This document shows positions 7,179-15,619 of a stretch of DNA of 37,670 nt, in pieces. Position numbers and translations under genes: made by a program. The stretch lies in NCBI GenBank assembly GCA_949295035.1, contig CASFJO010000075.1:1-37670 (forward strand), in the 5' to 3' direction. Under the pieces are notes generated by a model. The model worked only from the letters and a program-made list of their open reading frames with translations. It ran no database searches and was not told the origin of the DNA. This DNA is from an uncultured Gemmiger sp. (lineage in GTDB: Bacteria > Bacillota > Clostridia > Oscillospirales > Ruminococcaceae). The number at the start of each line of letters is the position of its first letter. The first letter of the stretch is position 1.

Positions 7179-7939
7179 CCGGCAACGTGGTACTGGAGTG
7201 CCGCAACGTGGGCCGCACCTTCAAGGGCTATAACGGCGCGCCGGACAACGAGGTACTGCGCGGCGTGGACTTTACCGTTCGCGAAAACGAGTTTCTGGTT
7301 CTGTTCGGCGCAGGCCAGTGCGGCAAAACCACCCTGCTGAACATTCTGGCGGGGTTGGATCTGCCCACCGAGGGCGAGGTCTATGACCGGGGCACAAAGG
7401 TCACCGGCCCGGCGCCTGCCCGCGGCGTGGTCTACCAGAAAACCTCCCTGTTCCCCTGGATGACGGTGGAGGACAATGTGGGCTTTGGCCCGAAGGTCCG
7501 CCACATGTCCAAGACCGAGCGGGCCGAACGCATCAAAAAGTACCTGGAACTGGTGGGCCTGACCGGTTTTGAAAAGAGTTATCCCAGCCAGCTGTCCGGC
7601 GGCATGCGCCAGCGCGTGGGCATTGCCCGCGCCTATGCCAACCAGCCCGACATCATGCTGATGGATGAACCCTTTGGGCATCTGGACGCCCAGACCCGCT
7701 ACATGATGGAAGAGGAGCTGCAGCGCATCTGGCAGAAGGAAAAGCGCACCGTGGTCTTTGTTACCAACAACATCGAGGAAGCGCTGTTCCTGGCCGACCG
7801 GATCATCCTGCTGACCAACTGCCCTACCCACATCAAAAAAGAGTACGTGATCAATATGCCCCATCCCCGGGACTACACCGATCCCGAATTCCTGCGCCTG
7901 CGCCAGGAGATCACCGAGAACATGGATCTGACGCTGTGA
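7154..7939 (+). CDS. ABC transporter ATPase 1 (SsuB/TauB-like), H-loop His replaced by Asn
   Basis: A nucleotide-binding domain of 261 residues from ATG 7154; a GTG at 7148 is too close to the GGAGAGGAGA ribosome site (7136-7145). Walker A is GAGQCGKT (52-59), unusual in having GAGQ where GPSG is typical. The Q-loop is VVYQKTSLFPW, the signature LSGGMRQ (147-153) is canonical, and Walker B is IMLMDEP with catalytic E172. The switch position, normally His in VTHDIEEA, is Asn here (VTNNIEEA, N205). In ABC ATPases this His supports hydrolysis, so the site built on this subunit's Walker A should be weak. The defect is complementary to that of the next gene. Confidence 0.9.
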   Translation: MERAKGNVTGNVVLECRNVGRTFKGYNGAPDNEVLRGVDFTVRENEFLVLFGAGQCGKTTLLNILAGLDLPTEGEVYDRGTKVTGPAPARGVVYQKTSLFPWMTVEDNVGFGPKVRHMSKTERAERIKKYLELVGLTGFEKSYPSQLSGGMRQRVGIARAYANQPDIMLMDEPFGHLDAQTRYMMEEELQRIWQKEKRTVVFVTNNIEEALFLADRIILLTNCPTHIKKEYVINMPHPRDYTDPEFLRLRQEITENMDLTL

Positions 7940-7955
7940 GAGAGGAGAGCAAACC

Positions 7956-8705
7956 ATGCAAGAGAACAACCAGCCCAAGGTACGGGTTCGCAACCTCACC
8001 AAGCAGTTCGGCGATCTGCTGGTGCTCAACGACATCTCCTTCGATGTGAAAGCCGGCGAGTTCCTGTGCATCGTGGGCCCCACCGGCTGCGGCAAAACCA
8101 CCTTTCTGAACAGCCTGACCCGTCTGTACGAGCCCACCAAGGGCGAGATCCTGCTGGACGGGGAACCGGTGGACCTGAAAAAACACAACATCGCCTATAT
8201 TTTCCAGGAGTATTCCACCATGCCCTGGCTGACGGTGGAAGAAAACGTGGGCTTCGGCCTGGATATCAAGGGTGTGGAAAAGAGCAAGGCCAAGGCCCTG
8301 GTGGACGAGTATCTGGACATCGTGGGCCTGACCAAATACCGCAAATACTATCCGGATCAGCTGTCCGCCAGTATGCTGCAGCGGGTGGTGATCGCCCGCG
8401 CCTTTGCCACCCAGCCGGACCTGCTGCTCATGGATGAGCCCTACGGCCAGCTGGACATCCAGCTGCGCTACCACCTGGAAGACGAGCTTATCAGCCTGTG
8501 GCAGCGCACCGGCACTACGGTGCTCTTTATTACCCACAACATCGAAGAAGCTGTGTACATGGGGCAGCGCATTCTGGTTCTGACCAATAAGCCTACCACC
8601 ATCAAATGCAACATCGACAATGACCTGCCCCGTCCCCGGGATATTGCCAGCCCGGACTTTGTCAAGCTGCGCAATCAGGTTACCGATCTGATCAAGTGGT
8701 GGTAA
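7956..8705 (+). CDS. ABC transporter ATPase 2 (SsuB/TauB-like), degenerate signature motif
   Basis: A 249-residue nucleotide-binding domain, 16 bases after ATPase 1, with ribosome site GAGGAGAG. Walker A is GPTGCGKT (41-48), the Q-loop is YIFQEYSTMPW, Walker B is LLLMDEP with E161, and the switch His is present (ITHNIEEA, H194). The signature is LSASMLQ (136-142) instead of LSGGMRQ: the Gly pair that contacts the ATP gamma-phosphate is changed to Ala-Ser. It is therefore competent on its Walker side but supplies a poor signature to its partner, while ATPase 1 supplies a good signature. Together they predict one canonical and one degenerate ATP site. It powers import by the two permeases upstream. 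Confidence 0.9.
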   Translation: MQENNQPKVRVRNLTKQFGDLLVLNDISFDVKAGEFLCIVGPTGCGKTTFLNSLTRLYEPTKGEILLDGEPVDLKKHNIAYIFQEYSTMPWLTVEENVGFGLDIKGVEKSKAKALVDEYLDIVGLTKYRKYYPDQLSASMLQRVVIARAFATQPDLLLMDEPYGQLDIQLRYHLEDELISLWQRTGTTVLFITHNIEEAVYMGQRILVLTNKPTTIKCNIDNDLPRPRDIASPDFVKLRNQVTDLIKWW

Positions 8706-8728
8706 TCCGCCGCCATACAACCATTCAG

Positions 8729-8782
8729 GCCCGTTTTTTCGGGCGCGCCGGAACGGCAGGCCGCCCTTTGTGGGCAGCCTTT
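8729..8782 (+). terminator. Probable terminator after the importer genes
   Basis: Two hairpins in tandem: GCCCG (8729-8733) with CGGGC (8740-8744) around a T6 loop, and GGCCGCCC (8759-8766) with GGGCAGCC (8772-8779, one mismatch) followed by TTT. Neither has a long T tract, so readthrough into the sulfatase operon is possible. Confidence 0.45.
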
Positions 8783-8808
8783 ACATTCCGGGGCGGGGAT
8801 GCTATGCT
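8780..8808 (+). promoter_or_regulatory. Promoter of the sulfatase / two-component operon
   Basis: TTTACA (8780-8785), a 17-base spacer and TATGCT (8803-8808), 63 bases before the first sulfatase start. A short GC stem with a following T6 at about 8826-8850 in the leader could act as a weak attenuator. Confidence 0.6.
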
Positions 8809-8871
8809 AAGATAGTGTGCCGCCGCGCGCCGGAGAAAACGGGCGTTTTTTGAGTCAGGAGGAATCCGATC

Positions 8872-10305
8872 ATGCATCGACCCAACGTGGTGTTTATCAT
8901 CTCCGACGACCAGGGATACTGGTCACTGGGCTGCGCGGGAAACAAAGAGATCATCACCCCCCACATCGACCGGCTGGCCGCCGAGGGCACCCGGTTCGAC
9001 AATTTCTTCTGCGCTTCACCGGTCTGCAGCCCGGCCCGGGCTTCGCTGCTTACCGGCTGCATCCCCTCCCAGCACGGCGTGCACGACTGGCTGCGGGACG
9101 ACGACGAGCGCCAGTCGGCAATCGAGTATCTGGCCGGGCAGTATTCCTATACCCGGGCCCTGGCCGACAGTGGCTACGACTGCGCATTGTCCGGCAAGTG
9201 GCATATGGGTGCTTCGGCCAAGGTGCAGCAGGGCTTTGGCCACTGGTTCTGTCATAAGTCCGGCGGCGGCCCGTACTACGGCGCACCCCTGTACAAGGAC
9301 GGCAAGCTCTATCGGGAGGAACGCTATGTCACCGACGCCATCACCGACGACGCGGTGGAATTCCTGGAATCCCGCCGGGATCAGCAGCAGCCCTTCTATC
9401 TGCATGTGGCCTATACCGCGCCCCATGCGCCCTGGCTCAACAACCACCCCAAGGAATACACCGACCTGTATAAGGACTGCCCGTTTGAATCGGTACCCCA
9501 TCTGCCCCGTCACCCGGACAGCATCTATCTGACCGACGAGGTGGCCAAGGACGAGCGGGCCAACCTGATCGGATATTTTGCTGCGGTCACCGCCATGGAC
9601 GCGGGGATTGGCCGCATCCTGGCCAAACTGGACGAGATGGGCCTGGCGGAGGATACCCTGGTGGTCTTTACCGCCGACAACGGGTTCAGCTGTGGGCACC
9701 ACGGCTTCTGGGGCAAGGGCAACGCCACTTTCCCGCTGAACATGTACGAGGAATCGGTCAAGGTGCCCTTCATTGCCCGGCATCCCGGCCGCATCCCGGC
9801 GGGCCGCGTCTGCGACGCACTGGTCTCCGCCTACGACTTTATGCCCACCCTGCTGGACTATCTGGAGGTTCCCTGCACCGACACGCTGGAGCGGCCGGGC
9901 ACCTCCTTTGCGCCGGCGCTGCGGGGCGAGGCGTTCCGCCAGCACGACGAGGTGGTGGTCATGGACGAGTACGGCCCCAACCGCATGATCCGGGACCGCC
10001 GGTTCAAGTATGTGGCCCGGTATCCCTACGGCCCCAATGAGCTCTACGACCTGCAGGAAGACCCGGGCGAGACCCGCAACCTGCTGGTACAGGGCGGTGC
10101 CGAAGGGCTGGAACAGTCCATGCGGCGGCGTCTGGAGGCCTGGTTTGCCCGGTATGTGAATCCACAGATCGACGGCGCCCGGGAGGCGGTGTTCGGTTCC
10201 GGCCAGATCGGCCTGGCAGGCCTGTGGGGGGATGGTTCTCCCGCCCACAGCTGTGACGACTACATCAAGGAGAACCCCAACTACGCGCCCTATCGGGTGA
10301 AATGA
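8872..10305 (+). CDS. Type I (S1) sulfatase, cytoplasmic
   Basis: A 477-residue formylglycine-dependent sulfatase that hydrolyses sulfate esters. The N-terminal beta-strand leads to the metal ligands D12-D13 in IISDDQG. The maturation motif is C52-S-P-A-R56, whose Cys must be converted to formylglycine. K109 and H111 in SGKWHMG and D269-N270 in TADNG complete the classical active site, and the C-terminal DLQEDPGE region is typical. There is no signal peptide, so it acts in the cytoplasm on an imported substrate. No maturase (anSME or FGE) is in the window and one must exist elsewhere. It has a strong ribosome site (AGGAGG) and is followed 18 bases later by the histidine kinase, in one operon. 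The exact sulfated substrate is unknown. Confidence 0.9.
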   Translation: MHRPNVVFIISDDQGYWSLGCAGNKEIITPHIDRLAAEGTRFDNFFCASPVCSPARASLLTGCIPSQHGVHDWLRDDDERQSAIEYLAGQYSYTRALADSGYDCALSGKWHMGASAKVQQGFGHWFCHKSGGGPYYGAPLYKDGKLYREERYVTDAITDDAVEFLESRRDQQQPFYLHVAYTAPHAPWLNNHPKEYTDLYKDCPFESVPHLPRHPDSIYLTDEVAKDERANLIGYFAAVTAMDAGIGRILAKLDEMGLAEDTLVVFTADNGFSCGHHGFWGKGNATFPLNMYEESVKVPFIARHPGRIPAGRVCDALVSAYDFMPTLLDYLEVPCTDTLERPGTSFAPALRGEAFRQHDEVVVMDEYGPNRMIRDRRFKYVARYPYGPNELYDLQEDPGETRNLLVQGGAEGLEQSMRRRLEAWFARYVNPQIDGAREAVFGSGQIGLAGLWGDGSPAHSCDDYIKENPNYAPYRVK

Positions 10306-10323
10306 CACACGGGAGGCGAGCAG

Positions 10324-12144
10324 ATGCGAAAAATGTGCCGGAAATTGCGGGAAGAGGCTTCCCGTCTGCGCTGTCAGCTGTTTACGGCCTATTTCGTGCT
10401 GTTCGCCGCCTTTTTTATTCTGGTGGTGCTGATGCTCACCACCATGGTGCGGGGCCTGCTGGTGGACCAGATCGGCGGCAGCCGCCTGGATGTGCTGCGC
10501 CAGATTGCCGAGCGGGCCAACATCGTCAAAACCAGCAGCGTCACCCTGTCCAACCTGTATACCTATGAGATCTCCAGCCACCGGTATCTGCAGGGCCAGC
10601 CGGACGCGGAAAGCCAGGCGGAAGCAGCCAGCTACCTGGATCGCCAGAAACAGGTGTACGACGAGGTGTTTGCCCATATCGGGCTGGGATATGAGGTGCT
10701 GTTTCTGGGGGAGAACGGCTTCTCCTACTGTTCAGATCCATCCGCGGACTGGCAGGAGACAGTACCCGGTCAGCTCTGGTACCGGCACCTGCTGGAAGAC
10801 CTGAAGAATTCTCAGCAGGGCGGGGTGGAGTTTTCCCGCACCTTTCCCTCGGTTACTGGCAGCGGGGAAGGGTTCCAGTTCGCCGCCGGCCGCATTGTGA
10901 CCGGCCTGGACGGCAACGGTGTGCTGCTCATCCTGATCGATGAACAGCTGCTGGAAAACCTGTACAGTTCCGTGCAGGGGCAGGGCAGCGAGATCTTTAT
11001 TTACGACCAGGACGGCCTGGTGGTTTCCCACTCCAACAAGAAGATGCTGGGTAAGCAGTTCTTTGATGTGGACTACATGCGGCAGACCTACGGCGTTGAC
11101 AGCTACGACATTGTATCCCGCCAGGGGCAGGATTACCTGCTGTCCACCTTTCTGGATGAGGAGGTGGACTGGACCATTGTGGAGATGATCCCTACCAATG
11201 CAATCTTTGGTGCGTTGGACCGGCTGTACTGGATGGTGGGCTGCCTGCTGGCGGGGGCGCTGGTGCTGGCCATGCTGCTGTCCTGGCACATGGCCCGGCG
11301 GGTGGCCCGGCCCCTGAGTGATCTGAGCGCCGCCATGGATCGGTTTGGCACGCCGGAATTTGTGCCGCCCTCCGCCGCCACCGGCACCCAGGAACTGGAT
11401 CACCTGCAGGAAAGCTTCAACCATATGGCCGGCGAGATTGACCGGCTTATGGCCGCGGTGCGGGAGCGGGAAGGGCAGAAACGCCAGTTGGAGATGAATT
11501 TCCTGCGGGCCCAGATCAACCCCCATTTCCTGTACAACATGCTCTTTTCCATCCGCTGTACCATCGAGGTGGGCAAGAGCAGCCAGGCGGCTCAGATGCT
11601 CAGCGCCTTTACCGATCTGCTGCGCAGTACGCTGGCGGTCAAAGCGCCGCTTATTCCGCTGCAGGAAGAACTGGAAAGCACCCGCAAATACCTGGTGGTG
11701 CAGAAGCTGCGCTGCGGCGATAAGATCAACTATGAATTTGACGTGCAGCCCGGCACCAAAAACTGTCTGGTGCCGCCGCTGATTCTGCAGCCGCTGGTGG
11801 AAAATGCTATCTTCCACGGGCTGGAGGCCAAACCGGACGCGGACATGCTGGTGATCTCCACCGCATTTAAGGACGGGGACCTGCTGCTCACCGTTACCGA
11901 TGACGGGGCGGGTATGGGTCCGGAGGAACTGGCCGCCGTGCGGGAACGTATGAGCCGCCCGCCGGAAAAGGACGGAAACTCCATCGGCATGGCCAATGTG
12001 CACAGCCGCATCCGGCTGAACTGGGGCGAACCCTACGGCCTGACGGTGGACAGCACGCCGGAGATCGGCACCACCGTTACCCTGCGGATGCCGGCGGTTT
12101 TCTCAGAGGAAAGGAACGACCATGAAGGTACTGATCGCGGATGA
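10324..12144 (+). CDS. YesM-type sensor histidine kinase
   Basis: A 606-residue membrane kinase. TM1 is about residues 18-41, the extracytoplasmic sensor (Cache-like) about 42-300 and TM2 about 303-321. A HAMP-like segment (RPLSDLSAAMDRF) follows, then the His_kinase domain with the characteristic FLRAQINPHFLYNML (H401), an N-box LVENAIFHG and a G-box DDGAGMG. YesM/LytS-type kinases of Firmicutes normally sense carbohydrates or other small nutrients and pair with AraC-type response regulators. The regulator gene follows with a 23-base overlap. Position between two sulfatase genes suggests it senses the sulfated substrate or a breakdown product (inference). Confidence 0.9.
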   Translation: MRKMCRKLREEASRLRCQLFTAYFVLFAAFFILVVLMLTTMVRGLLVDQIGGSRLDVLRQIAERANIVKTSSVTLSNLYTYEISSHRYLQGQPDAESQAEAASYLDRQKQVYDEVFAHIGLGYEVLFLGENGFSYCSDPSADWQETVPGQLWYRHLLEDLKNSQQGGVEFSRTFPSVTGSGEGFQFAAGRIVTGLDGNGVLLILIDEQLLENLYSSVQGQGSEIFIYDQDGLVVSHSNKKMLGKQFFDVDYMRQTYGVDSYDIVSRQGQDYLLSTFLDEEVDWTIVEMIPTNAIFGALDRLYWMVGCLLAGALVLAMLLSWHMARRVARPLSDLSAAMDRFGTPEFVPPSAATGTQELDHLQESFNHMAGEIDRLMAAVREREGQKRQLEMNFLRAQINPHFLYNMLFSIRCTIEVGKSSQAAQMLSAFTDLLRSTLAVKAPLIPLQEELESTRKYLVVQKLRCGDKINYEFDVQPGTKNCLVPPLILQPLVENAIFHGLEAKPDADMLVISTAFKDGDLLLTVTDDGAGMGPEELAAVRERMSRPPEKDGNSIGMANVHSRIRLNWGEPYGLTVDSTPEIGTTVTLRMPAVFSEERNDHEGTDRG

Positions 12145-13624
12145 CGAGACCATGATCTGTGAATGGCTGCAGTTCTGCATCTCCCAGAACCCTGCCTGCG
12201 AACTGGTGGGGGTGGCGCACAATGGCCGGGAGGCGCTGGAACTGGCCGGTCGGGAAGCGCCCGACCTGATCCTCACCGATATCAAGATGCCGGTGATGGA
12301 TGGCCTGGAACTGCTGCATGCTCTGCGGGAGGCGGGCAGCCGGGTGCGGGTCGTCGTGCTTACAGCGTTTGCAGAGTTCGATCTGGCCCGGCAGGCGCTG
12401 CGGGACGGCGCGTCTGAATACATCCTCAAAACCGAAATGAAAAACGAGATGCTGCAGGAACTGCTGGACCGGGTGAACCGGGAACTGAACCTGAGTGGTG
12501 CGGCCAGCGGAATTGCCAACTCGCCCCAGGCCCATTCCATCATCCGGCGTATCCTGCGGCAGGAACGGGATTTGACCAGTGAGGACCTGGAAGAACTGCG
12601 CCGGTGCGGCGTGCACTGGCGGGACAACGGCCTGTTTGCGCTGGCGGTGTGGAAAAAAGACCTGATGAACGGGGGCCTGAGCTTTCCCCGGGAGGAGCAG
12701 ATCCGCCATGTGGCCGGTTTTGACTATACCGACCGGATCTATGTGGTGGTGGGCAACCTGCTGCGGGCGCTGAGCAGCGGCGAAAAGGCCCGCAAGCTTA
12801 CCGCCTACGCCAAAGAAGTGCAGGCCATGAACCACTGTATGGTGGGGGTCAGTTCGGTCACCGATGAACTGCGGCAGATCCCCTCGCTGGTGTTCCAGGC
12901 CGCCTGTACCCTGGGCCAGGGCTTTTATAAAGGGGAAGTGGCGCTGTATGAACCCAGCCAGCCGCTGTCCCGTCTGTTTGAACTGCACCGGGGCTGGAAA
13001 AGCGAGATGGCCGGGCTGCGTGTGCAGCTGTACCAGGCCGACGGTGCCCGCCGCCGGGAACTTCTGGAACAGTTTCTGCAGCAGATCAGCACCGACCGTA
13101 TCCCGGCAGTAGATCTGCTGGGCAAGTGGTTCCTGGATGCGTTTGACCTGTTTGCTCTGCAGGCCCGGGAACAGGGCGCTGAACTGCCGGAGCAGGATGC
13201 GCTGCGGGCCCGGCTGGCGGGCAGTGTGTCCCTGCGGGAGGTGCGGGAGATTCTGGGCCAGGTGTCGGAACTGTGCCGGGAAACTGACGAGCCCCACCGG
13301 CCGCGCTCCAACAATATCCGGCTGGCGGTGGAGTATCTGCGCAAGCATTATGCCGAACCGCTCAGCCTGGAACAGGTGGCCGCCCAGGTCTACCTGAACC
13401 CGGATTACTTTTCCCGGGCATTCAAGGAGGAGATGGGCCTCACCTTTGTCAATTACCTGACCGACCTGCGGATGCAGCATTCGGTGCAGCTGCTGGAAAA
13501 CACCGCGCTGCGGGTGCAGAACATCGCCCAGTCGGTGGGGTATGCCAACGTGAGCTACTTTTCTACCCTGTTTAAGAAGAAATACGGAATGAGCCCCTAC
13601 GAATACCGCCGCAAGGACGACTGA
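12122..13624 (+). CDS. YesN-type response regulator with AraC DNA-binding domain
   Basis: A 500-residue regulator. The receiver domain (1 to about 120) has acidic pocket D7-D8, phospho-acceptor D53 in LILTDIKMP, and K103 in YILKTE. A long central region of about 270 residues follows. The C-terminal AraC-type double helix-turn-helix (about 395-498) contains LSLEQVAAQVYLNPDYFSRA and the family end motif AQSVGYANVSYFSTLFKKKYG. It pairs with the overlapping kinase and most likely activates the importer and sulfatase genes. The importer promoter, with bent DNA and no -35, looks activator-dependent. It is followed closely (about 20 bases) by the second sulfatase, in the same operon. Confidence 0.9.
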   Translation: MKVLIADDETMICEWLQFCISQNPACELVGVAHNGREALELAGREAPDLILTDIKMPVMDGLELLHALREAGSRVRVVVLTAFAEFDLARQALRDGASEYILKTEMKNEMLQELLDRVNRELNLSGAASGIANSPQAHSIIRRILRQERDLTSEDLEELRRCGVHWRDNGLFALAVWKKDLMNGGLSFPREEQIRHVAGFDYTDRIYVVVGNLLRALSSGEKARKLTAYAKEVQAMNHCMVGVSSVTDELRQIPSLVFQAACTLGQGFYKGEVALYEPSQPLSRLFELHRGWKSEMAGLRVQLYQADGARRRELLEQFLQQISTDRIPAVDLLGKWFLDAFDLFALQAREQGAELPEQDALRARLAGSVSLREVREILGQVSELCRETDEPHRPRSNNIRLAVEYLRKHYAEPLSLEQVAAQVYLNPDYFSRAFKEEMGLTFVNYLTDLRMQHSVQLLENTALRVQNIAQSVGYANVSYFSTLFKKKYGMSPYEYRRKDD

Positions 13625-13643
13625 ACCCAAGGAGGTGCCCTCT

Positions 13644-15134
13644 ATGCGCGCCATAATGGTCATGTACGATTCCCTCAACCGGCATATGCTGGCTCCCTAC
13701 GGCTGCGACTGGACCCAAACGCCGCAGTTTACCCGGCTGGCGGAACATGCCGTTACCTTTGACAACTGCTGGGTGGGAAGCATGCCCTGCATGCCGGCCC
13801 GGCGGGAACTGCACACCGGCCGGTACAACTTTCTGCACCGCAGCTGGGGCCCGCTGGAACCTTTTGACGATTCCATGCCCGAGCAGATGAAAAATGCCGG
13901 TATCCACACCCATCTGATCAGCGATCACTATCATTACTGGGAGGATGGCGGTGCCACCTATCACCAACGGTATACCACCTGGGACTGTGTGCGCGGCCAG
14001 GAGGGGGACAACTGGGCCCCGCTGGTGGGATTTGACGGCGGGCCCCGCCCGCACCGCAATATCTGCGGCGAGCCGGCCGACCGCTGGGTGGAGCAGGATT
14101 TTGCCAACCGCACCCGCATGCCGGAGGCTGCCTGCCAGCCCCAGTGCCGGACCTTCCAAAAAGGGCTGGACTTTCTGCGGGAAAACCACGGCCGGGACAA
14201 CTGGTTCTTGCAGATCGAGACCTTTGATCCGCACGAGCCGTTCTTTGTGCAGCCGGAGTACGACGCCCGTTTCCCGGACGGCTACCAGGGCCCCTTCTGC
14301 GACTGGCCGGATTACCGGCCGGTAAACGACCAGGACAGCCCGGAGTTTATTGACCATATGCGCCGCCGGTATGCTGCGCTGCTGTCTATGTGCGACGAGA
14401 ACCTGGGCCGGATTCTGGACGCCATGGATGAGTACGACCTGTGGAAAGACACCCTGCTCATCGTAAACACCGATCACGGTTTTCTGCTGGCGGAACACGG
14501 CCAGTGGGCCAAGTGCCATTGCCCGTTCTACGGCGAGGTAGCTCACACACCGCTGTTTATCTGGGATCCCCGCACCGGCCGCCAGGGCGTGCGGGCCTCC
14601 AGCCTGGTGCAGACCATCGACCTGCCCGCCACATTGCTGGAATTCTTCGGTCAGCCCCTGCCGCCGGATATGCAGGGCCGTCCGCTCCGCCCGGTGCTGG
14701 AACGGGACGAGCCGGTGCATGAAGCCGGATTGTTCGGTATCTTCGGCGGGCAGGTCTGCTGCACCGACGGACAGTGGGTCTATATGCGCAGCCCGGTTCC
14801 CGGCAACCAGCCCCGGTATGAGTATACCCTGATGCCCACCCGCCACGGCGGCCGCCGTGCCTTTATCCACAACGAGATTTTGCAGCGTATGCAGCTGCAT
14901 CCGGCTTTCTCCTTTACCAAGGGAGTGCCAGTGCTGCGTCTGCCCTCTGAGAACCGGATTTCCCAGGCGGAGTATCCCACCATGCTGTTCCGGATGGATC
15001 AGGACCCGGCTCAGCTCCATCCAGCGAACGACCCGGAGCAGGAGGCCCGGATGCTGGCGCTGATGGCCCGTCTGATGCGGGAGAATGACTGCCCGCCCGA
15101 GCAGTTCCAGCGCATGGGCATAAAGATAAGCTGA
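13644..15134 (+). CDS. Second type I sulfatase, divergent active site, cytoplasmic
   Basis: A 496-residue sulfatase from ATG 13644, eight bases after GGAGG (13631-13635); an upstream GTG at 13635 overlaps the ribosome site and is rejected. The maturation motif is C49-M-P-A-R53 in GSMPCMPARRELHTGR. D9 and D277-H278 (NTDHG) supply metal ligands. The canonical Gly-Lys-Trp-His segment is replaced by ISDHYHYW (92-99), so the Lys that stabilises the sulfate is not at its usual place. No signal peptide is present. It is unlike the first sulfatase in sequence and probably handles another sulfate position or a second intermediate. It ends the two-component/sulfatase operon. Confidence 0.88.
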   Translation: MRAIMVMYDSLNRHMLAPYGCDWTQTPQFTRLAEHAVTFDNCWVGSMPCMPARRELHTGRYNFLHRSWGPLEPFDDSMPEQMKNAGIHTHLISDHYHYWEDGGATYHQRYTTWDCVRGQEGDNWAPLVGFDGGPRPHRNICGEPADRWVEQDFANRTRMPEAACQPQCRTFQKGLDFLRENHGRDNWFLQIETFDPHEPFFVQPEYDARFPDGYQGPFCDWPDYRPVNDQDSPEFIDHMRRRYAALLSMCDENLGRILDAMDEYDLWKDTLLIVNTDHGFLLAEHGQWAKCHCPFYGEVAHTPLFIWDPRTGRQGVRASSLVQTIDLPATLLEFFGQPLPPDMQGRPLRPVLERDEPVHEAGLFGIFGGQVCCTDGQWVYMRSPVPGNQPRYEYTLMPTRHGGRRAFIHNEILQRMQLHPAFSFTKGVPVLRLPSENRISQAEYPTMLFRMDQDPAQLHPANDPEQEARMLALMARLMRENDCPPEQFQRMGIKIS

Positions 15135-15142
15135 AATACCCG

Positions 15143-15196
15143 TTGACAAACGCAGCTTCGCATGGTATTATCAAAACAAGATTTTTCGATTTGAAA
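15143..15196 (+). promoter_or_regulatory. arsR promoter with ArsR-like operator
   Basis: TTGACA (15143-15148), a 17-base spacer and TATTAT (15166-15171) make a strong promoter. Just downstream, TTTC-GATTT-GAAA (15184-15196) is a dyad at the expected start point, well placed for repression. A near-identical 13-mer recurs at 15595-15607. Confidence 0.75.
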
Positions 15197-15208
15197 GACG
15201 GTGAGAGG

Positions 15209-15526
15209 ATGGAGCCCATCTACGAGCAGCGGGCGCAGGCCTTTAAGGCCCTGTGTGACCCCCGGCGGCAGAAGATTCTGGCGCTGCTACAAGGCGGGGA
15301 GAAGTGCGCCTGCAAGCTGATCGAAGAGATGGAGATGCCCCAGTCCTCCCTGTCCTATCATATGAAGATTCTTTGTGCTTCCGGTATTGTGGTCGGCCGG
15401 GAAGAAGGCAAGTGGATCCACTACCGCATCGATCCGGCGGGCAGCCGCCGGGCGGTGGAACTGCTGCAGGAGATCACCAGCACCGATGCAACCGCTTCCG
15501 TCTCCTGCCATTGTGGCTGCACCTGA
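15209..15526 (+). CDS. arsR: ArsR-family metalloid-responsive repressor
   Basis: A 105-residue winged-helix repressor from ATG 15209. Possible thiol ligands are C33 and C35 in EKCACKLIEEM, at the classical ArsR As(III) site at the start of the recognition region, plus a C-terminal CHCGCT cluster (C100, C102, C104). The helix-turn-helix reads MPQSSLSYHMKILCASGIV. Such proteins dissociate from DNA on binding As(III) or related thiophilic metalloids. The downstream ArsP-type permease supports an arsenic role. The ribosome site is weak (GTGAGAGG). Its own promoter carries a TTTC-N5-GAAA dyad, so autoregulation is likely. Confidence 0.88.
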   Translation: MEPIYEQRAQAFKALCDPRRQKILALLQGGEKCACKLIEEMEMPQSSLSYHMKILCASGIVVGREEGKWIHYRIDPAGSRRAVELLQEITSTDATASVSCHCGCT

Positions 15527-15544
15527 CCAAACGAAAACCGCACC

Positions 15545-15573
15545 AAGCCGGCGCGCAGCGCGCCGGCTTGCTT
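15545..15573 (+). terminator. Strong hairpin between arsR and the permease
   Basis: AAGCCGGCGCG (15545-15555) pairs perfectly with CGCGCCGGCTT (15559-15569) around a 3-base loop. There is no proper T tract, so it may attenuate or protect mRNA without ending transcription completely. Confidence 0.55.
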
Positions 15574-15594
15574 TACGGCCTATATATCCAAAAC

Positions 15595-15607
15595 ATTCGA
15601 TATGAAA
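15595..15607 (+). promoter_or_regulatory. Second ArsR-like operator candidate
   Basis: ATTCGATATGAAA shares 11 of 13 bases with the dyad at 15184-15196 (TTTCGATTTGAAA) and lies just ahead of the permease start. No clear -35/-10 pair sits beside it, so its role is uncertain. Confidence 0.4.
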
Positions 15608-15619
15608 GAGTGGGATACC

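Noticed and set aside
9016-10677. Long minus-strand open frame opposite the first sulfatase
   Set aside because: The plus strand carries all sulfatase motifs; the antisense frame has none and spans the intergenic gap.
15602-15619. Upstream ATG 15602 as the permease start
   Set aside because: It lies within the operator-like repeat with no ribosome site; the family N-terminus fits ATG 15620 better.
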